A stretch of 64,000 nt of DNA, taken from positions 1 through 64,000 of the forward strand of contig JBGCDE010000207.1 of the NCBI GenBank assembly GCA_045105115.1. The letters run 5' to 3'. Source of the DNA: JAUIET01 sp045105115. Lineage in GTDB: Bacteria; Pseudomonadota; Gammaproteobacteria; Pseudomonadales; JAUIET01. Shown in pieces: positions 1 to 8,868 of the stretch; the stretch's first letter is position 1; the number at the start of each line of letters is the position of its first letter. The notes beneath the pieces were generated by a model. The model did no database searches. It had not been told where the DNA came from and was given only the letters and a program-made list of their open reading frames with translations. Position numbers and translations under genes: made by a program.

Positions 1-583
1 TTACCCTTGGCATTTTGAGTTGCAGGTATGTTTCGAACTTAGCGAAGATAGTCTTGCCATTCACTATGAAGTGCACAATAAAGACGACAGCGACCTCTTA
101 TTTAACTTAGGCTCTCATCCGGCTTTTCGTTTACCGCTAACAAATTGCACCTTGTCAGATTATTCGATTCATTTCGATCAAGAAGAACAACTCGAACTCT
201 TTGCGGTTACTCCAGATGGCCTGCTTGACCCTTGCGCAACAAATTATGCGCTTGATAAGCAGCAGATTGAACTTTCAGAGAGCATATTTGAAAATGATGC
301 CCTGGTTTTTAAGAACATCAGGTCTTCACGCATCAGCCTGCGACACCGCACTGCGGGAACTCGGTTGAGTGTCGCGACGGGCGGAGCTCCTCATCTTGGC
401 CTATGGGCGAAACCCGGCGCAGAGTTTGTTTGTATTGAACCCTGGTGGGGGCACGCAGATTTCAGTAATTCCAGCAGCAGGTTTTCTGAGAAATCTTCCA
501 TACAGTCACTACCACCTGACCAGACATTTTCAACCAGCATTACAATCCACACTTCGCTTTCGAGGTCAGAATCTGACGGATAG
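1..583 (+). CDS. Aldose 1-epimerase family protein (LacX-like), 5' end cut off by the window
   Basis: The reading frame is open to the left edge: codons from base 2 read YPWHFELQ before the first in-frame TTG at 20, so the gene starts outside the window. The visible part is the C-terminal half of a galactose-mutarotase-like beta-sandwich. It keeps the SHPAF segment with the expected catalytic histidine and, near the end, LGLWAKPG followed by CIEPWWG, whose glutamate is the usual catalytic base of the LacX/YeaD-type epimerases. Family members interconvert alpha and beta anomers of hexoses in the cytoplasm; the substrate cannot be told from this fragment. It is followed after 83 bases by the DUF898 gene on the same strand. 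Confidence 0.85.
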   Translation, partial: YPWHFELQVCFELSEDSLAIHYEVHNKDDSDLLFNLGSHPAFRLPLTNCTLSDYSIHFDQEEQLELFAVTPDGLLDPCATNYALDKQQIELSESIFENDALVFKNIRSSRISLRHRTAGTRLSVATGGAPHLGLWAKPGAEFVCIEPWWGHADFSNSSSRFSEKSSIQSLPPDQTFSTSITIHTSLSRSESDG

Positions 584-666
584 ATTTAACGATCACTATC
601 AGTCGTCCTTCCTAATACCTGACGATTAATCTATGCCGTAAGCTGTCTACTCTGGAGAATACTACT

Positions 667-1962
667 ATGCAGCCAGCGCAAGCATCAGACCTTGACACAA
701 ACATCTCACCACAGAGTATTCGATCAGATTATCCCTTTGAATTTACCGGCAGAACCGGTGAGTATTTCAGAATATGGATAGTCAATATTCTTCTTACCAT
801 TGTTACTCTTGGCATCTATTCAGCTTGGGCAAAAGTAAGAAATCATCGTTATTTCTACGGCAACACACTGCTGGACGGCTCAGCGTTCGAGTACACTGCT
901 GACCCAATCAAAATACTGCGCGGTCGTATTATTGCAGTTGTAGTACTGATCGCGTACCAAAGTGCAGGGCTGGTATCCACAAGTGCCAGCGTAATAGCCT
1001 TTGCCATACTAATGATCATTATGCCCGCGATGATCGTTCTCGCGTTGAGATTTCGCATGCGCTACACAAGTTGGCGCAATATTCCGTTTGGTTTCGTTCC
1101 AAACTTTAAAATGGCCTATTTGCTGTTCGGTCTACCAATGTTGCTTGGTTTAGCCATGATCGCACTAACCGCAAGCTTTGAGAGCGGCCTTAGCGATATG
1201 GGTGTTGACCTTGAAACCGGGAATTATGAAGAGCCCGCCGAGCCGGTGAATGAATCTACCGACGATGCCTCACAAGACAGTAATAACAACGCTGAGACAG
1301 ATGAGGACAGCGAAAGGATGACACCTGAACAAGCCGCGCAGTTGGAAGAAATGGGTATACAATTCCTATGGGTGTTTGGCGGCCTGATGCTGGCCTTCTG
1401 GTGCTTGTTTCCTCTTTGGTTGCGCTTTTATTACAAGTTCGTCGCCGATCACACTCGATACGGACGAACACACTTTCGATTTTTAGCAACGGTCGCCGAA
1501 TTTTACTCGATATACATCATCGCCGCCTTGCTGCTTGTGGCAGCCGCAGTGGCTTTAGCGTTGTTGCTAGGTGGCATGAGTGCATTAGGTTTTAGCGACG
1601 AAAGTGCGGTCGCAATGGCCGGTGGCGTAATCGGTGTGATGATATTTTTGCTTGTGCAATCGTATGTTCAGACGCAACGGGCCAACGTTGTGTACAGCAA
1701 CATTGAGCTTGAAGACATTGGTTTTCGCAGTGAACTCAAGGTCAGCACCATGGCCTGGCTGTACATTAGCAATACAGTCGCTATCATCGTTTCACTTGGT
1801 TTGATGATACCGTGGGCAAAAATTCGAGTGGCACGATACAGAGCAAGCACTATGACCTTGTACGCCAATAATTTCGATGCGTTTCAAGCACGCGCTGCGG
1901 CTGATGTAGACGCTGAAGGCGCAGAAATTAGCGACTTCATGGACTTCGACCTTGGACTTTGA
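667..1962 (+). CDS. DUF898 (YjgN-like) multi-pass membrane protein
   Basis: Start ATG has a GGAG ribosome site about 9 bases upstream. The 431-residue product begins with a soluble segment carrying the YPFEFTGRTGEYFRIW motif typical of DUF898, then alternates hydrophobic spans with conserved pieces such as LGIYSAWAKVRNHRYFYGNT, which recurs in shorter form near the end (MIPWAKIRVARYRASTM). An acidic, Asn/Glu-rich loop of about 45 residues (roughly 180-222) interrupts the membrane part. The function of DUF898 is not established. Its stop overlaps the start of the M48 protease gene by 11 bases, and DUF898/M48 pairs are a recurrent arrangement, so the two probably act together at the inner membrane. 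Confidence 0.88.
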   Translation: MQPAQASDLDTNISPQSIRSDYPFEFTGRTGEYFRIWIVNILLTIVTLGIYSAWAKVRNHRYFYGNTLLDGSAFEYTADPIKILRGRIIAVVVLIAYQSAGLVSTSASVIAFAILMIIMPAMIVLALRFRMRYTSWRNIPFGFVPNFKMAYLLFGLPMLLGLAMIALTASFESGLSDMGVDLETGNYEEPAEPVNESTDDASQDSNNNAETDEDSERMTPEQAAQLEEMGIQFLWVFGGLMLAFWCLFPLWLRFYYKFVADHTRYGRTHFRFLATVAEFYSIYIIAALLLVAAAVALALLLGGMSALGFSDESAVAMAGGVIGVMIFLLVQSYVQTQRANVVYSNIELEDIGFRSELKVSTMAWLYISNTVAIIVSLGLMIPWAKIRVARYRASTMTLYANNFDAFQARAAADVDAEGAEISDFMDFDLGL

Positions 1963-3034
1963 CAGCCAGGCTAAAACTGAAAATATACTAAGTGGCTATC
2001 TGTATGATGGACAAAGTTCTGGGCGGACCTCGATTGATTTAATTGTTGATAGTGAGGGTAAGCTCAGCTGTCATGGGGCCAACTTGGCCGACCTTGATTT
2101 CATCGACGTAGATGTTTCATCGCGCGTTGGAAACTCTGCACGCTATCTTGATCTCGGCAACGGTTTCCGTTTCGAGACCTTGGACAACAACACTGTAGAC
2201 CAACTGTGTGATCGCTGGCACCCTGCAAACCATGGTTTAGCGGATCGGCTTGAACGCAATATGAAGCTGGTTGCAGTGGCTGTTCTGGTGATCAGCGTGG
2301 GCAGTTTCACGTTTGTTCGCTATGGCATACCCGCACTAAGCAAGCCGATAGCAGCACTGGTTCCAGAATCTTTCGATCAGCATCTGGGGCGGCAAACTCT
2401 GGAATCTATGGATGGCGTTTTCTTCCAGGTCAGCAATGTTGACGACAGCCGTCAGCAAACACTACAGCAGCGTTTCCAGGCGATTTTGCCAGTAGCTGCC
2501 AACGACGAGCAGAAATTCCGATTGCTGTTTCGCTCAGCACGCGGCATGCCAAATGCTCTGGCACTTCCAGACGGCACCGTGATTCTCACTGACGAGCTGG
2601 TCAAGCTCGCTGACAACGACGAGCAGCTGGTTAGCATTTTGCTGCACGAAGTTGCCCACGTTGAACAACGTCACTCCATACAAATGCTGGTGCGTCAAAC
2701 CAGTCTGTCTTTATTAATTCTGTTAATTACGGGCGATGTAAGCACTGCCAGTTCTACCGTACTGTTACTACCCGCATGGATCGCACAAGCCAGTTATTCG
2801 CAAGGCCTGGAAACCGCCGCCGACACCTATGCACTTGAACAGATGAAAGCACGTAATATGGATACCAATGCGTTTGCTGATATCATGGAAAAGCTGGGTT
2901 CTATTGGGAAAGACACAGCGGATGGACAAGGTGCAGCGAAAAACGATAATCAGAATTCAAGCATTCTAGATTACCTATCCAGTCACCCCGCCACTCAACA
3001 ACGAATTGAACGGTTCAGAACAGAGAATGAATAA
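1952..3034 (+). CDS. M48-family zinc metalloprotease, membrane-anchored
   Basis: The gene starts with TTG inside the end of the DUF898 gene; no in-frame ATG fits better. The 360-residue product has a short beta-rich N-terminal part, one transmembrane span at about 105-125 and an M48 peptidase domain. The zinc-binding HEVAH is at residues 232-236, and a downstream ETAADTYA supplies the expected third metal ligand. Family knowledge (HtpX/Oma1/YcaL group) suggests proteolysis of membrane or envelope proteins; the TM topology would place the catalytic domain outside the membrane, but the side is not certain. Its stop overlaps the next ATG (TAATG), so it is translationally coupled to the nitroreductase. 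Confidence 0.9.
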   Translation: MDFDSQAKTENILSGYLYDGQSSGRTSIDLIVDSEGKLSCHGANLADLDFIDVDVSSRVGNSARYLDLGNGFRFETLDNNTVDQLCDRWHPANHGLADRLERNMKLVAVAVLVISVGSFTFVRYGIPALSKPIAALVPESFDQHLGRQTLESMDGVFFQVSNVDDSRQQTLQQRFQAILPVAANDEQKFRLLFRSARGMPNALALPDGTVILTDELVKLADNDEQLVSILLHEVAHVEQRHSIQMLVRQTSLSLLILLITGDVSTASSTVLLLPAWIAQASYSQGLETAADTYALEQMKARNMDTNAFADIMEKLGSIGKDTADGQGAAKNDNQNSSILDYLSSHPATQQRIERFRTENE

Positions 3035-3702
3035 TGACCGACGGCTCGCTTCAACTTAGCAACGACGATTTACTCAGAACCACTCGCGCCGTGCGCAAAC
3101 GGCTTGATTATGACCGGCCAGTAAGTCGGGAGCTGATTGAAGAGTGTCTGCAGCTGGCGGTTCAGGCACCGAATGGCGGCAACTTGAACAGCTGGCGCTG
3201 GATTGTTGTTGACGACCCTGTTGTTATCAGCAAAATCGCTGACATCTACAATGGCGGCCTGGATGACTTCATAGCAACTTTTGGCGACGCCGGTTACGCT
3301 GGCGCACATGTACCCGGTGCAGAGCGAATCGAGACGTCGACGCAGCATTTACGCGATAATTTTCACCGACTTCCCGCCGTTTTGCTGCCCTTAATTTCTG
3401 GTCGAGCGGATCAGGCGGCTGGCCACCCGGGAGCCGTTTTTTGGCAAGCTGGAATGTGGGGCTCTATTATCCAGGCGGTATGGAGCTTTATGCTGGCCTT
3501 GCGCTCACGCGGGCTGGGCAGCGCGTGGACCACAGGCCATCTTTGGCGTGAACAAGCCTTGGCCGATCTATTGTCTATACCTTCTGACCGCTACACGCAG
3601 GTAGGTCTTTTCCCCATCGCGTATACACTGGGCACTGAGTTCAAGCCTGCACACAGAGAACCGCTGGAAACAGTATTGAGCTGGAATACTTTCGAGGACT
3701 GA
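3034..3702 (+). CDS. Nitroreductase-family FMN flavoprotein
   Basis: The 222-residue protein opens with TTRAVRKRLDYDRPV and continues to APNGGNLNSWRW, the FMN-phosphate and ribityl binding region of the nitroreductase fold. The C-terminal half keeps GLGSAWTTGHLW and ends LGTEFKPAHR, where family members place further FMN contacts. Such enzymes use NAD(P)H to reduce nitroaromatics, quinones or enones, often as homodimers in the cytosol. Substrate is not inferable. It overlaps the protease gene by one base and is followed one base later by the SnoaL-like gene, so it belongs to the same run. Confidence 0.88.
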   Translation: MTDGSLQLSNDDLLRTTRAVRKRLDYDRPVSRELIEECLQLAVQAPNGGNLNSWRWIVVDDPVVISKIADIYNGGLDDFIATFGDAGYAGAHVPGAERIETSTQHLRDNFHRLPAVLLPLISGRADQAAGHPGAVFWQAGMWGSIIQAVWSFMLALRSRGLGSAWTTGHLWREQALADLLSIPSDRYTQVGLFPIAYTLGTEFKPAHREPLETVLSWNTFED

Positions 3703-3703
3703 T

Positions 3704-4135
3704 ATGACGAACACTGGGCTAAGTAACAAGGAAGCCGTAGAAATTCTATTTTCAACGCTCTGGACTGATCCGGAAAAGGCCAGGAGCGTCTGTACTGATG
3801 ACGTTACCTGGGTCACTACTCGATCCATGCCTATTCCCGGCAATGAAGACAGTATTTATCACATCGGTTTTGACGCAGTTCTTAACGTTGCCAACAGCGG
3901 CAAGCAAGTTGACAATGGCTACTTACCGGAAACCGTTGAATACCCACATCAACAATGGCTTGATGCAGAAGATGATCACGTTATTTATCAGTTTACGATG
4001 CAGTGCAGAACTAAAAAAGGCACTGAATATTTAAACGACTATCTGTTTCTGGTTAAGCTGAAAGATGGCAAAGTACAACGCATGCAGGAGTATTGGGACT
4101 CCAAGCAAGCATTCGATTTAATTTTTGGTGGCTGA
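3704..4135 (+). CDS. SnoaL-like / NTF2-fold protein
   Basis: A 143-residue cytosolic protein, starting one base after the nitroreductase stop with AGGA upstream. The pattern of an N-terminal helix pair (NKEAVEILFSTLWTDPEKA), a DDVTWV strand and late strands ending QRMQEYWDSKQAFDLIF is that of the SnoaL/NTF2-like cone fold, which ranges from isomerases and hydratases to non-catalytic partners. No catalytic residues can be assigned with confidence. Pairing with a nitroreductase suggests a small-molecule or xenobiotic step, but this is a guess from context. Confidence 0.75.
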   Translation: MTNTGLSNKEAVEILFSTLWTDPEKARSVCTDDVTWVTTRSMPIPGNEDSIYHIGFDAVLNVANSGKQVDNGYLPETVEYPHQQWLDAEDDHVIYQFTMQCRTKKGTEYLNDYLFLVKLKDGKVQRMQEYWDSKQAFDLIFGG

Positions 4136-4147
4136 ATGGAGTACCCC

Positions 4148-5245
4148 ATGAGAAGACTGCAATTCGCAGCTGTTTGTTTACTTATCACTTTTTTGTCGGC
4201 GTGTTCCAGCAACACCAATGAGCAGGTTTTGTTTCAAGAGCGTCCTTTTGACGAAATTTTGTCTCAGGGCATCGACCGCTATCTTGGCTCGTTTACGCCG
4301 ATGGAGTCGGTCACTACCGACGGGGTGACCAATCATCGTTTTGGCGGCGGCGAAGGTCCGCAATGTTTACGTGGCACCGAGTACACAATGTCTACTCGCG
4401 ATGCGGGCGCCTCTGAACTACTGATATTTCTTGAGGGTGGTGGTGCGTGCTGGTCCGGGCTTTGCGCGGCCAATGAAGTGGCCGTACCTGGCATGCCCAC
4501 AGCCGGCGTGCTCGACCCAACACTTGAAGTGAACCCGATGCGCAGCTGGAACGTAACCTACTTGCCATACTGTGACGGCTCTTTATTCTCTGGCGATGCA
4601 CAAAGAGACTACACTAACGACGGTATTCCAGAGATACATCGGGGTTTGCGTAATCTGTCTGCTGGTCTTGATGTGGCTGTTCGTGAGTTTCCAGCACCGA
4701 GCCGAATTGTATTAGCTGGCAATAGTGGTGGTGGTTTTGGAACCATCTTTGCTTTACCTCTTGTACGCTCTCTTTACCCTGAGACGCCTATCGATGTGAT
4801 CAATGATTCAGGTGTTGGTGTAGGACGCGCGAATGATCCAACTTCGCAAACGGTGCTGATTGACGATTGGCGGAGCAATGAATTCTTTCCACCCAGTATT
4901 TGCCCGGATTGTTTCGAGCCAGGTAATCTGGTTGAATATTTTGATTGGCAGCTCAATCAGGACAACAACTTTAACCTGGCCTTTTTGAGCACCAAACAAG
5001 ACGTAGTGATCAGTGCTTTCTTTCTGATGATACCGGGTGCAGATTTTGAAGCCGCTATGATACCTGCCTTGCAACAAGTCGAAACTCGCCACCCTGATCG
5101 AGTGCGAAGTTTTATTTCAAATGGCGCACTGCACACCTTTCTGCAACGCGACGTCTTTCAGACTGCTGAAGGCGTTACTGTTCACGACTGGGTTAGCGCT
5201 ATGCTTAATGGCGAGAGTACCTGGCAGTCTCTGTTAGATATCTGA
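4148..5245 (+). CDS. Pectin acetylesterase/Notum-family lipoprotein hydrolase
   Basis: An earlier in-frame ATG lies at 4136, but the ATG at 4148 has TGGAG six bases upstream and gives a clean lipoprotein signal (MRRLQFAAVCLLITFLSAC). I prefer it; the product is 365 residues. The alpha/beta-hydrolase signatures of the pectin acetylesterase/Notum family are present: LEGGGACW for the oxyanion region, GNSGGGFG with the nucleophile serine, and a late NGALHTFL with the likely catalytic histidine. Family members remove acyl groups from polysaccharides or lipidated proteins. The acylated cysteine would place it in the envelope. It is the last gene of the run and is followed by a strong hairpin. Confidence 0.82.
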   Translation: MRRLQFAAVCLLITFLSACSSNTNEQVLFQERPFDEILSQGIDRYLGSFTPMESVTTDGVTNHRFGGGEGPQCLRGTEYTMSTRDAGASELLIFLEGGGACWSGLCAANEVAVPGMPTAGVLDPTLEVNPMRSWNVTYLPYCDGSLFSGDAQRDYTNDGIPEIHRGLRNLSAGLDVAVREFPAPSRIVLAGNSGGGFGTIFALPLVRSLYPETPIDVINDSGVGVGRANDPTSQTVLIDDWRSNEFFPPSICPDCFEPGNLVEYFDWQLNQDNNFNLAFLSTKQDVVISAFFLMIPGADFEAAMIPALQQVETRHPDRVRSFISNGALHTFLQRDVFQTAEGVTVHDWVSAMLNGESTWQSLLDI

Positions 5246-5260
5246 GGTACTGGACTGGAC

Positions 5261-5291
5261 GAATGTGTTGGCGGGAACCGCCAACACATTC
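5261..5291. terminator. Strong hairpin between convergent genes
   Basis: GAATGTGTTGGCGG (5261-5274) and its exact reverse complement (5278-5291) form a 14-bp perfect stem with a 3-base loop. It sits between the stop of the esterase gene and the stop of the YidB-like gene, so it can serve both directions. There is no clear U-tract on either side, so classical Rho-independent termination is likely but not certain. Confidence 0.7.
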
Positions 5292-5307
5292 ACACTAGAT
5301 CAAACTC

Positions 5308-5730
5308 TTACTTGAATAAGCCTTTGGCCAAACCGGCTACGGCACCCAAGCCTCCTACTGAATCAAGCAGGCTACCACCGCTACTGGACTTATCGACCAT
5401 TTGCGGCAACGCCTCTTGCAAACCAGACAGTATTGAACCTTCATCACTGTTCAAAGCCGAAGCCAATTGCCCTATCTTTTCGCTGCCCAAGAGGTCTTGA
5501 AGCTGATTACTTGAAATACCTTCATTAGCGCCGTCGCCAAGCCAGGACCCAACTACGTCGCCAAGACCGCCTTCTTGAAGACCGCTGATGATACTGCCAA
5601 AATCAAGGCCGCCGCCTTCACCACCCAGTACGCCTTCCAGGGCAGATTTCACTGCATCCGTGTCGGTTGACGCGCCGCCGCCCTGCAATTTCTGACTCAG
5701 AAGCTCAGCGCCCATTTTCATAATATCCAT
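5308..5730 (-). CDS. YidB/DUF937-family protein
   Basis: The frame is open from a GTG at 5742, but an ATG at 5730 has GGAG six bases upstream and is the better start (140 residues). The sequence is Gly/Ser/Leu-rich with no signal peptide: repeated amphipathic helices (SIISGLQEGGLGDVVGSWLGDG, then QLQDLLGSEKIGQLASAL) match the YidB family, DUF937. The molecular function of this family is unknown. It stands alone, convergent with the esterase gene and divergent from the VOC gene. Confidence 0.8.
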   Translation of the reverse strand: MDIMKMGAELLSQKLQGGGASTDTDAVKSALEGVLGGEGGGLDFGSIISGLQEGGLGDVVGSWLGDGANEGISSNQLQDLLGSEKIGQLASALNSDEGSILSGLQEALPQMVDKSSSGGSLLDSVGGLGAVAGLAKGLFK

Positions 5731-5839
5731 AATCGTCTCCACGTGCTTATCGGTACTATCATCGCTTGCGAGGCGATTACGAGCAAGTAAAACATCATCA
5801 ATTCATGGGGTTAGGGTGTTGGCCTGTGTACAATAAGGC

Positions 5840-6775
5840 ATGACGGACAAACAATTGATAGCCTATCAAGCCTGCTTTGTAGTGAACAATGTAGAAGCCG
5901 CTGTAAAGTTTTGCAGCGAGCAGCTTGGCTGGGGTCCATTTCAGCATTTCAAAATTCCCAGCCAGAATGCACAGTACCGAGATTGGCAGGGCGACAAGCT
6001 CACTGAGGTGGCGCTCGGTATGGCCGGTCGTGCCCAGGTAGAGCTGATCCATGTACACAGCGGGCAAGACGCCATACAGCAATACCAGTCGAAGATGGGT
6101 GCAGGCTTTCAACATTTAGGCGTTCTTTGCCAATCGACTGATGATGCACTGGCCCACCTTGGCCAACTGGGTGCCGTATTGAATGATCGCAATCAATACG
6201 GAGAGATCACCTTCTCGTTTGTGGATGTACCCCAAGGACCTGCCTTAATCGAATTGCTGGAACGTGGAGAGCAGGGACTGCCTGGCTCGCAATCTACAGA
6301 CGAGCACGGTTCTACCATTGGCAAAACCGAACAAAGCCAGAACGCTAGATTGTTGCTTGACCGGGCAACACTCGTCACTGCTGACATAGAATCAAGTGCT
6401 GAATTCTATGCCAAGAGTTTTAAGCAGAGGAAGTATGTGATTACTGACGAGACGCTTCGTTACTCGGAAAATTCAGCAAATGCCAAGACATTAGACACAG
6501 TAGAAGTCTCAGCGCGACGCTGCTTAATTGATGCGGGGGTATTGGCAATTGAACTTATTCAAACGCTGGATGAAGGCCAGAGTGTTTACGGCAAACAACT
6601 CAAGCGCGCGGCTCAACACGGCGGCCATGGCCTGGTTCATGTGGGTGGGTGTGGCGGCAAGGAATTAGATTTACCTGAGTCCAATCGTGTCGATGGTCAA
6701 TGGCTTGAATGCGGAGAATCGTTTAGCCTCTACAGCGGCCCTGACGAACTCTCCAGCATCCAGGTAAGATACTAG
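5840..6775 (+). CDS. Two-domain VOC (glyoxalase/dioxygenase superfamily) protein
   Basis: The 311-residue protein contains two consecutive vicinal-oxygen-chelate units. The first (about 6-140) begins YQACFVVNNVEAAVKFCSEQ and ends in PALIELLE. The second (about 175-311) begins LVTADIESSAEFYAKSF. Members use a paired beta-alpha-beta-beta-beta cup, usually with a divalent metal held by His/Glu, for isomerase, dioxygenase or resistance reactions. The first domain resembles bacterial putative glyoxalases (GFQHLGV, then FSFVDVP). The reaction is not inferable. Its stop is one base away from the stop of the convergent TolC-like gene. Confidence 0.82.
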   Translation: MTDKQLIAYQACFVVNNVEAAVKFCSEQLGWGPFQHFKIPSQNAQYRDWQGDKLTEVALGMAGRAQVELIHVHSGQDAIQQYQSKMGAGFQHLGVLCQSTDDALAHLGQLGAVLNDRNQYGEITFSFVDVPQGPALIELLERGEQGLPGSQSTDEHGSTIGKTEQSQNARLLLDRATLVTADIESSAEFYAKSFKQRKYVITDETLRYSENSANAKTLDTVEVSARRCLIDAGVLAIELIQTLDEGQSVYGKQLKRAAQHGGHGLVHVGGCGGKELDLPESNRVDGQWLECGESFSLYSGPDELSSIQVRY

Positions 6776-6776
6776 C

Positions 6777-8243
6777 CTATCCCTCGCCAGGGGTGAAAAT
6801 GAAGTTGCCCTGGCTCGCATTGATCAGTTCCTTAACACGACCAGAGTCTATCAGTAGCTCGAAATAACTGCGATAGATCTCACTTTTGATCCGATGCTCA
6901 TCGGCTTGCGCATTGAACAAGCGTTCTTCAACATCAATCAACTCGATAATATTAATTTCGCCCAGTTCGAGGTTCTTTCTGTTTAAACGCTGCAGTTCCT
7001 TGTTGGAGGCTATTTCATCCCGGGTTGCGCTCAAAGTGATTTGTTGCGCGCTTATTTGATTGAAAGACAACTTGATTCTTCTATCAAGCTCCTTCAATAA
7101 CCTGCTTTCCTCATACTGCAATTCGTTTAAACGCGCCTCAGCTCGATTAACCGCGTTGCGCCGACTAAAGCCATCGAATATCAAATAGTTAAGATTCAAC
7201 TTGGCTTCGTAATTGCCTCTGGATATTCCATGCCCACCTTCGTCAGCAATCACATTGCCACGTAACTCAAAATTAAACTGGGGGCGAAATTTTGCGCGCT
7301 CCGAGCGTACACGATAGTTCTCAGCACTGCGGTTTGTACGATTCAACATCAGCTCGCTGTTGTCTCTGTAACCGTCCTCAAGATAAGTGTCTAGCGCAGG
7401 TAAATCCAAATCTTCAACATCAAATGGTGACATAGCCATAAAAGGTGGAAGGTCACCTGTTAGAAACTCGAGATTACTCAATGCCTCGTTAAGTGACGCA
7501 ATGGTGTTGCCCGTTTCAGCTCTTGCCGAGGCCAATCTGGCTCGTGCAAAATCTAGCTCAACCTTGCTGGCAGCACCTGCATCATGCATCAGGTCCAACT
7601 TCTTTGTTAAAGACTGCATCTCAGTGATAAAACCTTCCGCTTCGCGGCGAGCTAATTGGAACTGAAGCACTGATGAATAAAACTCTACAGCATCATTAAT
7701 AACGTCTTCTGTGATAATGCGCGTTTCCAGCATGGTGGAACGCTCCACTTCTTGACGGCGGCGCAATTCAGATTTCGCAACACCACCGTCGTAGAGAAGC
7801 TTGGTTAACCTAAGCGTTACGTTGCGACCAGGTGTTGTATCAACAATGCGATCCTGGTTTGCAGAAGGGTCGTTATATTCAGGACCTATTTGACCCGTCA
7901 GATCAACTTCACCGTATTTGTACGCTCTGCCCTGCTTAACCTGGAATTCAGCCTGCTTCTCACGCGACAACGCCATATTGATATCAGGGTTGTTTGCCAA
8001 TGCGAGCTCAATTACTTCATCGAAACCCATTACCGGGGCAATCAAGCTTCCATCAGCTGGAATTTTATTGACGTACTCCGCGGTCAATTGGTTTCCTGCT
8101 GTAGCTGGTACCGGCGCAATACCTAAGTTATTGTCTTGCGCAGCTACTTCAGTTGCACCTACCGCACTCAGGCAGAACGCGGTAGCAACCGCGGCCGAGA
8201 ACCTACTTAGTTGCTTTGCGGAACTGCAGCTTAGCCCAGTCAT
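6777..8243 (-). CDS. TolC-family outer-membrane channel of the giant-protein secretion locus (SiiC-like)
   Basis: The 488-residue protein starts with a signal peptide (hydrophobic stretch FSAAVATAFCLSAVGA, likely cleavage after VAAQ). The remainder is the long alpha-helical, twice-repeated TolC pattern: IELALANNPDINMALSREKQ is the usual first helix of the family, and LDFARARLASARAETGN and later INIIELIDVEERLFNAQ lie in the coiled barrel. It would trimerise into the outer-membrane exit duct for type I secretion. An AAGGGG ribosome site precedes the ATG. The gene overlaps the end of the SiiA-like gene by 41 bases, which argues for co-translation with the channel pair. It is the last gene of the 30-kb locus. 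Confidence 0.9.
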   Translation of the reverse strand: MTGLSCSSAKQLSRFSAAVATAFCLSAVGATEVAAQDNNLGIAPVPATAGNQLTAEYVNKIPADGSLIAPVMGFDEVIELALANNPDINMALSREKQAEFQVKQGRAYKYGEVDLTGQIGPEYNDPSANQDRIVDTTPGRNVTLRLTKLLYDGGVAKSELRRRQEVERSTMLETRIITEDVINDAVEFYSSVLQFQLARREAEGFITEMQSLTKKLDLMHDAGAASKVELDFARARLASARAETGNTIASLNEALSNLEFLTGDLPPFMAMSPFDVEDLDLPALDTYLEDGYRDNSELMLNRTNRSAENYRVRSERAKFRPQFNFELRGNVIADEGGHGISRGNYEAKLNLNYLIFDGFSRRNAVNRAEARLNELQYEESRLLKELDRRIKLSFNQISAQQITLSATRDEIASNKELQRLNRKNLELGEINIIELIDVEERLFNAQADEHRIKSEIYRSYFELLIDSGRVKELINASQGNFIFTPGEG

Positions 8244-8862
8244 ATTGCCCCTTAATCTCTGTCGGATTTTCCACTTTCACAAAAATGGCGTCTTTATCGA
8301 GATCTGTTTCCAGAAACTCATTGCGCACGTTCATTAGTCGGGCTATTGCTACTTTTCGACTAATTGTTTCAATCGGAGATCGCTTGTTCTTGCTTGCCGA
8401 CATTACCAGCTCAAGACCATCAACTCCATGCTTACTAATATTGGCGGCGATAAATTCTTTAACCACCTTACGCGTCTCTTCGGTGAGTGTTATCGAGTCC
8501 TGTCCGTAAAAAATAACCAAAGAACTGTCGTCTTCTTCAAACTCAATTTCTTGCTCAGCACCCGATTCGCGAAACTGTGCATCTGTCTGTCGAATTTCTT
8601 CCAGAAGACCAGCAAGTTGTGTTTTCAAAGTAGAGTTCTCTTCTTTGAGTCGATCTACAACCTGCTCTATCGGTGTTTCGTCGACTTCTACCTGAACCTC
8701 ACCTTCTACTTTTACCTTGCTTGTGTAGGTAATTACGTGAAAGTAAAGTGCCGACGCTGTCACCAGAACGAAGAACACAAACATGATCACTACCGCCGAC
8801 AGAATATCAACGAACCCGGGCCAGGAATTAGCAGCTAAATCAGCCCCTTCATCAGCACTCAT
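8203..8862 (-). CDS. MotB/SiiA-like proton-channel subunit with degenerate OmpA-like periplasmic domain
   Basis: The 219-residue protein has a short cytoplasmic N-terminus and one transmembrane helix (about 16-45) beginning WPGFVDILSAVVIMF. Asp19 sits at the cytoplasmic end of the helix, where MotB, ExbD/TolR and SiiA carry their proton-binding aspartate. A helical linker (about 60-105) leads to a periplasmic domain with an OmpA-like arrangement (SLVIFYGQDSITLTEETRKVVKEF, then SRKVAIARLMNVR). The HTD peptidoglycan motif is not conserved there, so wall binding is uncertain. Salmonella SiiA (about 210 residues) has the same size and layout. The ATG lies 6 bases after the stop of the MotA-like gene, so the two are a stoichiometric pair. 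Confidence 0.85.
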   Translation of the reverse strand: MSADEGADLAANSWPGFVDILSAVVIMFVFFVLVTASALYFHVITYTSKVKVEGEVQVEVDETPIEQVVDRLKEENSTLKTQLAGLLEEIRQTDAQFRESGAEQEIEFEEDDSSLVIFYGQDSITLTEETRKVVKEFIAANISKHGVDGLELVMSASKNKRSPIETISRKVAIARLMNVRNEFLETDLDKDAIFVKVENPTEIKGQYDWAKLQFRKATK

Positions 8863-8868
8863 AATTTT

